Assembly: GCF_015690355.1 (NCBI RefSeq)
Contig: NZ_JADPRT010000005.1
Span: 62,001 to 126,000 of the forward strand
Length of the DNA: 64,000 nt
Source: Streptacidiphilus fuscans
GTDB taxonomy: Bacteria > Actinomycetota > Actinomycetes > Streptomycetales > Streptomycetaceae
Direction: 5' to 3'
How positions within the stretch are numbered: the first letter of the stretch is position 1; every line of letters starts with the position of its first letter. The notes below the pieces were generated by a model. The model was given only the letters and a program-made list of their open reading frames with translations, was not told the origin of the DNA and made no database searches. Shown here in pieces: positions 35,370 to 43,787 of the stretch. The position numbers and the translations under genes were made by a program.

Positions 35370-35762
35370 ATGACCAGTGCCGTGCCGTCAGTCGCTGATG
35401 ATCAGGGTTGGGATGGACCTTGGTACCGCGTTCGCACGGACCGCTTCGAGGCGTCCTTCCTGCCGAATGCGGGAGAGGAGTTGGACTCGGTCTGCAATGT
35501 GGACGTCGAAGTCCGGTTGGCGGCGGACGGCTCACGCTGGAGCGCGACGGTGTTCACCATCGCGGAGCTCGAGCGGGTGATGCAGTGTTGGTCCCGAACC
35601 GGGGAAGCGCTGGGTGGACGGTACTTCTGGTGTTCGGACGGCCTGATCGTCCGTGAACCGGGCATCGCCAACATGGTCCGGGTGCTTGACGGCCTGATCG
35701 ATGAGGGCGAATTCGAGCAGGTTCTCCAGCGGCTCGAAGGCGATGGCTGCCATGTTTCGTGA
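35370..35762 (+). CDS. hypothetical protein
   Basis: A 130-residue acidic protein (WDGPWYRVRTDRFEASFLP, VVFTIAELERVMQCW-like segment, ANMVRVLDGLIDEGEFEQV). The ribosome site is poor, so the start is approximate. Its end overlaps the start of the ADP-ribosylglycohydrolase gene, so the two are translationally coupled. The function is unknown. Confidence 0.6.
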   Translation: MTSAVPSVADDQGWDGPWYRVRTDRFEASFLPNAGEELDSVCNVDVEVRLAADGSRWSATVFTIAELERVMQCWSRTGEALGGRYFWCSDGLIVREPGIANMVRVLDGLIDEGEFEQVLQRLEGDGCHVS

Positions 35763-36555
35763 GGACCGGATCTCCGGCGCCGTCGTCGGTTCAGCGGTAG
35801 GCGACGCCTTGGGCGCACCCTTCGAGTCGACGCGCGAGGGAACCTTCTCTTCGCGCTTCCCGGACCCGGCCGCCGGCGGGGGGATGTGCGGAGGCGGCGG
35901 CTGGGATCCCGGCGAGGCCACCGACGACACGCAGATGGCCGTGCACCTGGCGGAGTCGCTGCTGGAACGTGGCGGTCTCGACCTCCCGGACATCTTCGCC
36001 CGATTCCAGCGGTGGGCGGCCGACGAGCCCAAGGACATCGGTCTGCAGACCGAGGACGTGCTGACCAACGGACTGGGATGGGACCTGGCTGCCGCCATTC
36101 ACTTCCAGACCACCCACCGGGCGGCCGGAAACGGCTCGCTCATGCGCGCCACGACGTCGGCGGTCTACTTTGCCCGCCAGGGCCGGCAGGCCACGATGGA
36201 AGCGGCACGGCGAATCGCCGCCCTGACCCACGGCGACTCCGCCGCCTGGGAAGGTACTGCGATCTACCACGACATGCTGCGCGTCGCCCTGGATGGCGAA
36301 GACCCGCTCGATGCCATCCCCACGGCCCTCGCCACGGCCCTCGCCACGGTGGATCCGGATCACCGTGAGCGGTACGTCCTCGTCCTCGACCCGGACTGGC
36401 ACCCCAGCCAGGCCACCGAGTTCAATGGCGCAGTGTGGCCCTGCCTGGGCTCCGTGGTCTGGGCGCTGCTAGGCCTCCGCGCTGAGTGGGACGGCGATCC
36501 TGGTCGGGCGATCACCGTCAGCCCGTTGGACTGGCGCCGACGGTTGGTCGGCTAG
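35752..36555 (+). CDS. ADP-ribosylglycohydrolase-like protein, C-terminus missing
   Basis: A 267-residue DraG/ARH-family protein that would remove ADP-ribose from proteins or nucleic acids. The first metal site is present (GSAVGDALGAPFE, ATDDTQM), as are AGNGSLMR and LTHGDSAAWEG. The family's C-terminal DxDT metal motif that completes the two-metal site is absent: after AVWPCLGSVVWALL the sequence becomes unrelated and stops. The protein is therefore probably inactive or a truncated gene. ATG 35743 or 35752 may be the start; both overlap the upstream gene. Confidence 0.7.
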   Translation: MFREDRISGAVVGSAVGDALGAPFESTREGTFSSRFPDPAAGGGMCGGGGWDPGEATDDTQMAVHLAESLLERGGLDLPDIFARFQRWAADEPKDIGLQTEDVLTNGLGWDLAAAIHFQTTHRAAGNGSLMRATTSAVYFARQGRQATMEAARRIAALTHGDSAAWEGTAIYHDMLRVALDGEDPLDAIPTALATALATVDPDHRERYVLVLDPDWHPSQATEFNGAVWPCLGSVVWALLGLRAEWDGDPGRAITVSPLDWRRRLVG

Positions 36556-36610
36556 CGAACGTGGAAAGAGATCGTGACTGGCTTGAGGCGCAAGGAACTA
36601 CACGGGAATC

Positions 36611-36950
36611 GTGGCTTACCAACTCAGCTTCCTCTGCCGCTCCGGGGAAGAGCGCGGGGACGCCGCGCTCGACCGCCTGCTCGATCACCTGCTGGAGACC
36701 GGCGAACCACTGGTCGGCGAGTGGCTCGGCCCGTTCGTCGACCGGGTGGCCGCGTTCAGGCTCGGGACGAAGATGCAGTGCCGGTGACAAGCCGGTGGCG
36801 GACCTGCTCACGCTCGAAGTGCACTTGGGCGTCGCCGAGATCGCCGAGTCGGTGATCGCCGTCTCGCCGAACGACGAGCAGGGCATCTGGGGATGCGACC
36901 TGCTGGCCACCGTCACACTCAGCGGGAGCACCCCCGACTGGCCCTGGTGA
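36611..36950 (+). pseudogene. frameshifted hypothetical protein
   Basis: A GTG start opens 58 natural residues (YQLSFLCRSGEERGDAALDR, LVGEWLGPFVDRVAAFRLG) that stop at 36787. The next frame continues as VADLLTLEVHLGVAEIAESV and SPNDEQGIWGCDLLATVTLS to 36950. The two pieces read as one about 110-residue protein broken by a single frameshift near 36780. Alternatively they are two overlapping genes. Confidence 0.5.
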
Positions 36951-37140
36951 ACCGAATCTGGTCCGCCGTAACAGAGCTGTGGGGAGCGGTCCCATGGGAT
37001 GGGCAGTCAGGGTTTGAGTTCGCGACCGCTGCGCCCGACGGGTGAGGCCTCGTTCAAGATCCTGATGCCACCGACGGGTTCCTCCGGCGCGCGGCCCACG
37101 TTCGACGGACACCACTCAAGATTGGAGAGGCAGCAGCGAC
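36951..37140. other. short gene-free stretch
   Basis: This lies between the frameshifted gene and the IS256 remnant. No coding frame with recognisable features was seen. It probably contains flanking debris of the IS256 insertion. Confidence 0.3.
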
Positions 37141-37331
37141 TCAGGCCTGCGCAGGCTGGCTCAGCGTGAACACCACCGCAAGCGCGGCCGGACGGCTGCT
37201 GACGCAGCGGGCGACCTTGGCGCGAGGCCGGACGGTCGAGAAGGTCGACTCGATGAGGCTGGTGGTCCGTAGGTGGATACACCACTCCGCCGGTAAGTCG
37301 CAGGCGGCTAGGACTTCGTCCCGGTCATGTG
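37141..37331 (-). pseudogene. IS256-family transposase 3' remnant
   Basis: The leftward frame reads LPAEWCIHLRTTSLIESTFS and TVRPRAKVARCVSSRPAALAV, the conserved C-terminal region of mutator/IS256 transposases (HLRTTNPIESTFATVR). Only about 60 residues remain. The 5' side is replaced by the palindrome and secreted-protein gene to the right. Confidence 0.85.
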
Positions 37332-37367
37332 CCGTGATGGTGGTCACCGCGGTGACCACCATCACGG
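37332..37367. terminator. 36-bp perfect palindrome after secreted-protein gene
   Basis: The half-site CCGTGATGGTGGTCACCG is followed immediately by its exact reverse complement, giving a perfect 36-bp palindrome. It lies 6 nt past the stop of the leftward secreted gene and at the edge of the IS256 remnant. It is probably the terminator of that gene. Confidence 0.6.
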
Positions 37368-37373
37368 GGTCGG

Positions 37374-37817
37374 TCAGATGGCGGGACTGCAGTGCACCGC
37401 GGCGCCGGACCAGGAGGTGAACTGGAAGCAGGCGCGGGCGAGGTATCCAGGGCCGTCGTAGTACGGGTCCGTGGTGGACTCGGTCGTGCCCGTGCTGCTC
37501 AGCGCGTGGATGCCCGACTCCTGGTACCAGGTCCTGCCGCCGTCGGTGGATCGCTCCAACCAGCCATTCAGCGTGTAGCCGGTTTCGGTGTCGAAGAAGG
37601 TGGCCTGCGCGAAGGCGGGAGTGGTCTTGGAGTTGATCGGGTTGCCGGCCCCGTCGACGAACTGCAAGTCAGCGGTTGCCCAGCCCGAGGCGGTGGTTTG
37701 CGTGACTTCGGCCCATCGGCCGTTGGTGTCCGTGGTGTCCGCCTGGGCAGTTCCGGCGGAGACGAGCACGATGCCCAGTGCAGCGGCGCCGATGGCTGCC
37801 CTGAATCGCTTGCGCAC
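37374..37817 (-). CDS. small secreted protein, paralogue family member 1
   Basis: A 147-residue exported protein. The signal peptide is residues 1-26 (RKRFRAAIGAAALGIVLVSA, ending AQA). The mature domain carries the family core GYTLNGWLERSTDGGRTWY and the C-terminus YYDGPGYLARACFQF plus TSWSGAAVHCSPAI, with two Cys likely forming a disulfide. The start is GTG with AAGGG about 9 nt upstream. Its 3' end is nearly identical in DNA to that of the gene at 38048. The family function is unknown. Confidence 0.8.
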   Translation of the reverse strand: MRKRFRAAIGAAALGIVLVSAGTAQADTTDTNGRWAEVTQTTASGWATADLQFVDGAGNPINSKTTPAFAQATFFDTETGYTLNGWLERSTDGGRTWYQESGIHALSSTGTTESTTDPYYDGPGYLARACFQFTSWSGAAVHCSPAI

Positions 37818-38047
37818 GGTACGTGACCCTTTCTATCGATTTCGTTGTGCATGGATCGCGGAAGGAGCTGAACGTTCAGTCCGCAGGGTTGCTCCGGCTG
37901 CCGTGGCGGAAGCCCTTGAGCACGTCAAAACGCGTCGCCGCGGCTTCAGTCCACGCGGTCGGGACCTGTGCTGCTGTCCAACTCACTGGCGATGCAAGCG
38001 CATGCGCGGGTGGCGGCACTCGGCTTGTCGGCCGCGTGTTGATCGAG

Positions 38048-38479
38048 CTAGATGGCTGCGGTGCAGTGCACCGCAGCGCCGGACCAGGAGGTGAACTGGA
38101 AGCAGGCGCGGGCGAGGTAACCGGGGCCGTCGTAGTAGTTGTAGGTCTGGATGGTGACGTCGGCGTTGGGATAGTTCACGGAGTCGACGCCGGAAACCGT
38201 GTACCAGGTCCTGCCGCCGTCAGTGGACCGTTCCAACCAGCCGTTCAAGTTGTAGCCGCTGTGAGCGTTGTCGATAACAGCGAATGCGGAGGCAGGTGCG
38301 GTCTTGGTGCTGGTGGTCCAGTACACCGCAGCGAAACCGTCGCCGGCGGCGGTGGGCTGGTCAACGTTCGCCCAGCCGGTTCCCTGGTTGGTTGTGTCGG
38401 CCAGCGCGTCGGTGCTGACGCCGGCCACGGCGCCCAGAGCGAGCGTGGCGACGAGGGCTGCCTTCGCAAGGTTGCGCAT
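38048..38479 (-). CDS. small secreted protein, paralogue family member 2
   Basis: A 143-residue exported protein with a signal peptide (RNLAKAALVATLALGAVAG...ALA). It shares LNGWLERSTDGGRTWYTVSG and YYDGPGYLARACFQF with members 1 and 3. The ATG at 38479 has AAGGAG 9 nt upstream; the in-frame ATG at 38497 overlaps that ribosome site and was rejected. The last codons lie in an 11-bp inverted repeat (38055-38077) that may serve as terminator. Confidence 0.82.
   Translation of the reverse strand: MRNLAKAALVATLALGAVAGVSTDALADTTNQGTGWANVDQPTAAGDGFAAVYWTTSTKTAPASAFAVIDNAHSGYNLNGWLERSTDGGRTWYTVSGVDSVNYPNADVTIQTYNYYDGPGYLARACFQFTSWSGAAVHCTAAI
38055..38077. terminator. inverted repeat inside the 3' end of the coding sequence
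   Basis: GCTGCGGTGCA and TGCACCGCAGC are perfect complements around a single central base. The hairpin lies within the final codons of the secreted-protein gene (member 2) and could terminate its transcript. It could also simply reflect the coding sequence. Confidence 0.35.
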
Positions 38480-38725
38480 CGTGTGAGTCTCCTTCATGGC
38501 AAGGGGTATCCAGCGCCTTGGGTTGATGGCCAGCCCAACGCGCTGCGCATTTTGGATTTGCCGAGTTCGTTCATGGAAGCGGCGCGTCGGCTTCGGTGGA
38601 CCGGCTCGACCTGTCAGGTCGTGTCAGCGTCCTCGGCCTGCTACGCGTCAGGCCGCCTTTGTGCCTATGTACTGCGTTGTTCCAGCGGCAGGGAACGTCA
38701 CATAGGAGGCTCGTTGGGGCGTGGG

Positions 38726-39436
38726 TCAGTGCTGGCAAGCGTCCAGGTACCAGATCGGGCCCCAGTTCTGGTCGAAGTCCTCGGACTTGGGTGGGGCCGA
38801 CAGGGTGACGAGGCTGTGGTTCTTGTCTTTGAGAAGTGCTTGGGTGCCCGGGGTCTGGTTGTTGAACCAGGAGCCGGTGCCGTCCCATCCGCTTCCGGGA
38901 AGCTCCTGGTCCACATTGCACTGGCTGACGTTGAACTGCGCGCCCGAGGCTCCTTCGCCGGTCCAGGCGCAGAAGTAGCCGTAGTAGCACCAGTTCCCGT
39001 TCCAGTTGGCGGCCTGGCCGTCCTGGGGCCACTGACTGATGCTGTCCTGCGGCTGGACCGCCCCTTCGGGGTGGGTGCGACCCTCTCGAGTACTGCCCGC
39101 TGGGGCGAAGCCGAGGTTGACGGCTCCGGGCAGGACCCGCGCGTGCATCTGCCCGGGAAGCGGAAGCAGTACCGAGGCGCCGTGCGGGAGCGCGATCTCG
39201 TTCGCCGCCACCTGATGCCCGCCGTCTTTGGCGAGGATTCGGCCGACCTGGGCCTGCAGGCTGGCCGCCTGGGCAGCGGTCAGGCCGGCGGCCTTTGCCT
39301 GAGCGGCAAATGGCGCAACTGATCCCGTAGTTGTCGGCAAGGCGGACGCTGAGGCGGTGGTGCCGAACGGCGCGAGCCCCAGCGCCGCGACCAAGGCCAG
39401 ACGGGCCGCCCAGGCCCGCCCGTGAAGAATTCGCAT
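38726..39436 (-). CDS. secreted peptidase-inhibitor-I36-like protein
   Basis: A 236-residue exported protein with a signal peptide (AWAARLALVAALGLAPFG...ASA). Residues about 40-75 (LTAAQAASLQAQVGRILAKD) are a helical pro-region typical of actinobacterial I36-like proteins. The C-terminal domain has CYYGYFCAWTGEGASG and GSWFNNQTPGTQALLKD, resembling the beta/gamma-crystallin-like I36 inhibitor fold (Streptomyces metalloproteinase inhibitor). AAGGGG is 8 nt before the ATG. Inhibitor function is inferred from the family. Confidence 0.72.
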   Translation of the reverse strand: MRILHGRAWAARLALVAALGLAPFGTTASASALPTTTGSVAPFAAQAKAAGLTAAQAASLQAQVGRILAKDGGHQVAANEIALPHGASVLLPLPGQMHARVLPGAVNLGFAPAGSTREGRTHPEGAVQPQDSISQWPQDGQAANWNGNWCYYGYFCAWTGEGASGAQFNVSQCNVDQELPGSGWDGTGSWFNNQTPGTQALLKDKNHSLVTLSAPPKSEDFDQNWGPIWYLDACQH

Positions 39437-39797
39437 GACGTATACCCCTTCTGTCGCGCTCGAGTCGATTCAGGTCCCGCCCGGCCGGATCGACCAGTGG
39501 GAGTCGTCCGGGATGCCCGGCCTCCTTGGCCGGTGATAAGGCTCGGGCCTGCCGCAGTCGGAGTTTGGTGTAGCCGCAGACCTCGTCCCAGGCCGCGTTG
39601 ATCAGGCGGCCCTCCGCGTACGAGGTCACGTTGGCGTCGTCGAGCATGGGGGTCCAGGCGGTCTACGTGCCGTCACCGCTCGACCACGGCATGGGGGTCG
39701 GGCTGAGTACCGGGGGCATGCAGGTGTTCGTCGATGCCTGAGAACAGAGCGGCCCGCGTCCGTGCGGATGCCGGCCGTTCCGCCAACTGCTCCTGGT
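39437..39797. other. 360-base region with possible gene scraps
   Basis: The left side must hold the promoter of the I36-like gene. A leftward 36-residue segment starting at 39647 (SYAEGRLINAAWDEVCGYTK) and a rightward 31-codon frame starting at 39646 look protein-like, but both are too short and overlap. I treat them as scraps of lost genes. Confidence 0.3.
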
Positions 39798-40205
39798 TCA
39801 GCTGGTAGTGGGAAGCACCATGTAGCAGTGGGAGACCGGGACGCCCCAGGGGGTCATGAAGTTGCCGCCGGATGCGGGGTTCTGGATGTCCCAGGAGATC
39901 ATCTGCCACATTTGGCTGCCGGTCAGCGGGCCGACCACGCCGTCCTGCTGGAGGTGGTTCTTGTACTGGAACGCCTTGACGTCGCCGAGTGTCACCGGCC
40001 CGAAGTCGCCGTCCGGCTGCGGGGTGGTGCCCTGGAAGTCCTCGTAGATCGCCAACTGCGCGCAGTAGACGTTGAACCCGGATGCACCCTGGGTGAACTG
40101 GGGAGCTCCGACCTGCGCGGAGGCGGTGCCGCCGGAGGCGGTGACGATCGCGACTGCAGCAGCGCCGACCACCGCGGTGGTGAGGGCGCGGGTGAGCCTG
40201 TTCAT
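39798..40205 (-). CDS. secreted peptidoglycan-binding-domain protein
   Basis: A 135-residue exported protein. The signal peptide is residues 1-30 (LTTAVVGAAAVAIVTASGG...ASA). The mature part is a single PG_binding_1-type helical domain (CAQLAIYEDFQGTTPQPDGD, FGPVTLGDVKAFQYKNHLQQ, DGVVGPLTGSQMW). AAGGAG is 6 nt before the ATG. It has no catalytic domain, so it probably attaches to or modulates the cell wall. It neighbours the small secreted family. Confidence 0.85.
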   Translation of the reverse strand: MNRLTRALTTAVVGAAAVAIVTASGGTASAQVGAPQFTQGASGFNVYCAQLAIYEDFQGTTPQPDGDFGPVTLGDVKAFQYKNHLQQDGVVGPLTGSQMWQMISWDIQNPASGGNFMTPWGVPVSHCYMVLPTTS

Positions 40206-40330
40206 GTTCAGCTCCTTGTGTGAGTGACAACAGTGGGGCGAGGGAGACGCGATAGTGGGGGGCGATGGCCGGAGACTTGGCCGGGGGCCGCGAACCGTGG
40301 CCGGCTCTCGCCGGGCACGCCACGGCCGGA

Positions 40331-40747
40331 TCACATGGCTTCCGTGCAGTGCGCCGCCCCGACGGAGGAGCCCCAGTCGAACTGGAAGCAGAGCTCGGCC
40401 TGGTAGCCGGCGCCGTCCCAGTAGTTGCCCGTGGTGTACTGCGGCGCGTTGTTGGCGATGTTGAGCTGGCCGGACTCGTCGTACCAGCCCGTGTTGTTCA
40501 CGTTGCGCTCGATCCAGAAGATGCAGCCGTACCCGGTGTTGACGTTGCCGTACACGCCGTAGACGAAGTTGCCGTTCCGTACGAGTTCGGAGGCGCAGGC
40601 GCCGCTGCCCATGGTTTCGGCGACGCCGCAGGCGTTCTTGGTGCTGGTGCACCAACTGTTGACTGCGGCGTGGGCGCTCGCGCCGGTGGTCAGGACCGTG
40701 CCTGCGGCGAGAACGATCGGGGCGATGTAGCGGACAAGCTTGGACAT
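40331..40747 (-). CDS. small secreted protein, distant paralogue (member 4)
   Basis: A 138-residue exported protein with signal peptide ending SAHA. It aligns with members 1-3 over the C-terminal half: GYGCIFWIERNVNNTGWYDE corresponds to GYxLNGWLERSTDGGxTWY, and YWDGAGYQAELCFQF to YYDGPGYLARACFQF, with a GAAHC end. It has extra Cys (WCTSTKNAC, GACAS, GCIF), giving six in all and probably three disulfides. AAGGA lies 6 nt before the ATG. The function is unknown. Confidence 0.75.
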   Translation of the reverse strand: MSKLVRYIAPIVLAAGTVLTTGASAHAAVNSWCTSTKNACGVAETMGSGACASELVRNGNFVYGVYGNVNTGYGCIFWIERNVNNTGWYDESGQLNIANNAPQYTTGNYWDGAGYQAELCFQFDWGSSVGAAHCTEAM

Positions 40748-40898
40748 GACTGATCCTTCGTTAAGATGCGCATCGCTGACTGCGGCGGGCGGGCCGAAGA
40801 GTGGCCGACCCGAGGTCCGGTAGGCGGGTCGGACGCGCGGCACCAGGCCGCCTGGGAGCATCCGACCTGTCGTCACGTGGTGCGGTGAGGTCCCGGGG

Positions 40899-42569
40899 TC
40901 AGACCGAGATGCTCACGTACGCGTCGTAGTGCGTGTAGTAGGCGTTCGGGTGGTCCGAGCTCTGGGCGTCCGAGACCGGCTCCTCGCGTACGTTGGTGCC
41001 GGTGTCGAAGGCGTTGTACATCATCGGCACGCCGTTGACGACGCCCGCGTAGATGCCGACGTGGTCCGTGGACGAGGTGCTGGTCCCGAAGAAGATCAGG
41101 TCACCGGGGACCGCCTGGGACGAACTGATCTGGTTTCCCAGCTTGATCTGGTCGTTGGTGGCGCCGGAGCCGAGAACGTCGTAGCCGGCGGCCTCGTAGT
41201 ACATCAGCCGTGCGAAGCCGGAGCAGTCCAGGCCCACGTGGTGGGAGGCGAAGCAGTACCAGGTCCCGTTGGAGTCCTGGAGGTATCCGGCCGCCGAGGA
41301 CGTCCCGGGCGTGCCGCTGCAGTAGCCCACGGACGGGCCCGGGGATGCGCCGTGACCGCCGGCGTAGACGTAGGGCATGGTCCCTTGCTTCGCCATCGCT
41401 GCGGCGTACTGGACGACGTAGGGCTGGATGGCCTGGTTCTGGCCCGGGCACCCGGTGGACGGGCAGTGGTAGACGCCGTCCTCGTAGAGGATCTTCGCTT
41501 TGGTCGCCGGCCCGACCTGGCCGTCGACGCTCAGGCTGTTCGCGGCCTGGAAGGCCTCGACCGCGGCGAAGGTGTGTGCGCCGAAGTCGCCGTCAACGGC
41601 CAGGTGCTGGCCCTGGGTGTTCAGGAAGGACTGCAGCGAGGTGACGCAGCCGTCGATCTCACCCTCGGTCATGTTCGCCGGGCAGGACGAGGAGTTGAGC
41701 GCGATCGGTGCGGGAGCGCCGACGGAGGTGCTGACGTTGTCGTAGAGGGCGGCCTTGGTCTGCGGGCCGACCTGGCCGTCGACGCTGAGCCCGTTGGCGC
41801 TCTGGAAAGACTCGACGGCCGAGAACGTGAGCGGGCCGAACCCGCCGTCCACACTCAGCGAGGCGCCGTGGGCGTCCAGCAGGCTCTGCAGGGCCGTGAC
41901 GCACCCGTCGACCTCACCCTGGGTCATGTTCGCCGGGCAGGAAGCGGACCGCAGGTCCACCGCCCCACCAGTCACATTCGAGGTCCCGTACAGGGCGTCC
42001 TTGGTCAGGGTGCCGACCTGGCCGTCGACGCTCAGCTTGTGTGCGGACTGGAAGGCTTCCACCGCAGCCAGGGTCCCGTTGCCGAAGTCCCCGTCGATGG
42101 ACAGGTGCGCGCCTTGCGCGTTCAGGAGGTCCTGCAGCTCGGTGACGCAACCGCTTACCTCGCCGCCGGTGATGTTCGCCGGGCAGGACGAGGACTCCAG
42201 GTCGATCGGATCGGGGACGCTGGTGGAACTGACATACAGCTCGGCCTTGGTCTGCGGGCCGACCTGGCCATCGACGGCGATCCCGGTCTCGGACTGGAAG
42301 GTACGCACGGCGGCCAGAGTGCCGTTGCCGAAGTCGCCGTCCACCGTCAGACGGAAGCCGTGGGTGTTCAGGAGCGTCTGCAGTTCGGTGACGCAGCCGT
42401 CGTTCTCGCCACCCGTCATGTTCGCCGGACAGGAGGAGGAGTTCAGGTCGATCGGGCCGGGCGCGGCGAACGCCGGCACGGCCAGCCCACCGGCCAGTAC
42501 CGCTCCCAAAGAGACCGGGAGCAAGACGCGACGCAGCAGCCGGTGCGGCCGCCGCTTCAGGACATTCAT
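40899..42569 (-). CDS. cell-wall hydrolase: four peptidoglycan-binding repeats plus NlpC/P60
   Basis: A 556-residue exported protein. After a signal peptide (to AFA near residue 35) come four tandem PG-binding units of about 85-90 residues, each opening with SCPANMT or SCPANIT, then GCVTxLQ and VDGDFG, and closing with VDGQVG. The C-terminal NlpC/P60 domain (about 390-556) has the Cys in LDCSGFARLMYYEAAG, PGDLIFFG and the His in TDHVGIYAG. Such enzymes cut stem peptides of peptidoglycan. AAGGG precedes the ATG. It is probably a secreted autolysin or remodelling enzyme. Confidence 0.9.
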   Translation of the reverse strand: MNVLKRRPHRLLRRVLLPVSLGAVLAGGLAVPAFAAPGPIDLNSSSCPANMTGGENDGCVTELQTLLNTHGFRLTVDGDFGNGTLAAVRTFQSETGIAVDGQVGPQTKAELYVSSTSVPDPIDLESSSCPANITGGEVSGCVTELQDLLNAQGAHLSIDGDFGNGTLAAVEAFQSAHKLSVDGQVGTLTKDALYGTSNVTGGAVDLRSASCPANMTQGEVDGCVTALQSLLDAHGASLSVDGGFGPLTFSAVESFQSANGLSVDGQVGPQTKAALYDNVSTSVGAPAPIALNSSSCPANMTEGEIDGCVTSLQSFLNTQGQHLAVDGDFGAHTFAAVEAFQAANSLSVDGQVGPATKAKILYEDGVYHCPSTGCPGQNQAIQPYVVQYAAAMAKQGTMPYVYAGGHGASPGPSVGYCSGTPGTSSAAGYLQDSNGTWYCFASHHVGLDCSGFARLMYYEAAGYDVLGSGATNDQIKLGNQISSSQAVPGDLIFFGTSTSSTDHVGIYAGVVNGVPMMYNAFDTGTNVREEPVSDAQSSDHPNAYYTHYDAYVSISV

Positions 42570-43787
42570 AGAGGACCCTTCGGTGACGGTTTCTCAGAGG
42601 TCGGTGGTGCCTGGAGCTCATGGAAGTGAACCGCCGGCGTGGACTGCGGAGCTGTGGGGCGCAGGTGCGGTTCTGCGCCGTGGAGCCGTACGGGCAGGAC
42701 CGTGAGCCGAGGCGGGGCGCGCCAGCCGTGCGAGTAGGCCCGACGTGGGACCGAGCACCCGGATGGCACGCTCGCTTGGTATGGCCGCACGATGCGGACC
42801 GCGTGAACGGTCGCTTCGTAGACGCTGCCGTCAGGAGTGGGATCAGTTCTCTCCGGGGCCCACCACGGCAGACGGCTGTCGGATCGCGGCATCACCCATG
42901 CCGCGTGCACGCCTCAGAAGTGAACTTCCCTGCTGCAGCTGGCAGTTGTTTCGCTCTGGCCCGAATCGGGATCCGGCGGCTCCGGCTGACAACGCCGGAT
43001 CCGCCACCCCCACGCACCGCCGACGCGTTTCCCCCGTCAAGACGTCCCCCTACCTATGCGCCCCTGGGAGCACGCCGCTCCCGCGCCTCGTTCCCTGGTC
43101 CGGCGCCGCGTCTCAACCTGTCGTCTGATGTGCGACGACACGACTCGGCCACCTGGATCGCACGAAACGATCACTTGGCGATTGCGAAACCTACAGCCTG
43201 GATGGAGCGCTGCAGCAGGTTCGGCGGCCAGATGACGGAAACGTGGGACGGGACGGCCTCGACCAGCCGTAACTCCTGACAGACTGACGATGCGACGGGA
43301 CGCACGCCGTGCAACCCGCCGGCGGGGGAACATCGGCCCCCGCCCCTCTCCACGCGCCCATGGAAGGCGTCGCCGCGGCGAGGGTCTGTCCGCGAGCGGA
43401 GCGGACAGCGCCAGTCGTCCCGTCGCAGCGTCACATCGACGAGGGAACGCCCTGGTCGCGAGACACCTCGTCCCGGGATCCCGTCATCTCGAGGTCCGCG
43501 GCAGGCAGCACAGGTCGCCCTGTAGCTAGGCTCCTTGAACACCGACGGGCCGACCGACCAACGTCTTCGTGCGGTGGCGGCGGACTGCACACGTTCCGGC
43601 CCGGTCCACCTTCCGGCCTGCGCTCTGCATTGCGGCCGCCCGCTCCAGCCCTTCATGACGAGAGCCGGCACGCCGCGGCCGTTGGCCGAGGAGCGGATCC
43701 GTAGTCAGGGACGACACCGCGCGGAAGAGCGCTTCGGGGAAGGGCCACCTTCGGCCGCCCCGCAAACAACGATGGAAGGAACAACAC
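42570..43787. other. 1.2-kb region without a supported gene
   Basis: This separates the divergent NlpC/P60 gene and secreted-protein member 3. Open frames on both strands (for example 42620-43279 forward, 43171-43671 reverse) are Arg/Pro/Gly-rich with no recognisable motif. It contains the hairpin at 42969-43002 and must hold two promoters. A decayed gene or a non-coding RNA cannot be excluded. Confidence 0.5.
42969..43002. repeat. 10-bp perfect inverted repeat in the large gap
   Basis: GGATCCGGCG and CGCCGGATCC flank a 14-nt loop. It lies 400 bases upstream of the NlpC/P60 gene and 785 bases upstream of the secreted gene. It could be a terminator, an operator or a scar of a mobile element. 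Confidence 0.4.

Noticed and set aside
39646..39741. Short forward frame and an overlapping reverse frame that both look protein-like
   Set aside because: Both are too short and mutually overlapping; neither has a ribosome site or known domain. Mentioned only as possible scraps.
40929..42629. 566-codon forward frame with regular repeats
   Set aside because: The repeats merely mirror the four PG-binding repeats of the reverse-strand hydrolase.
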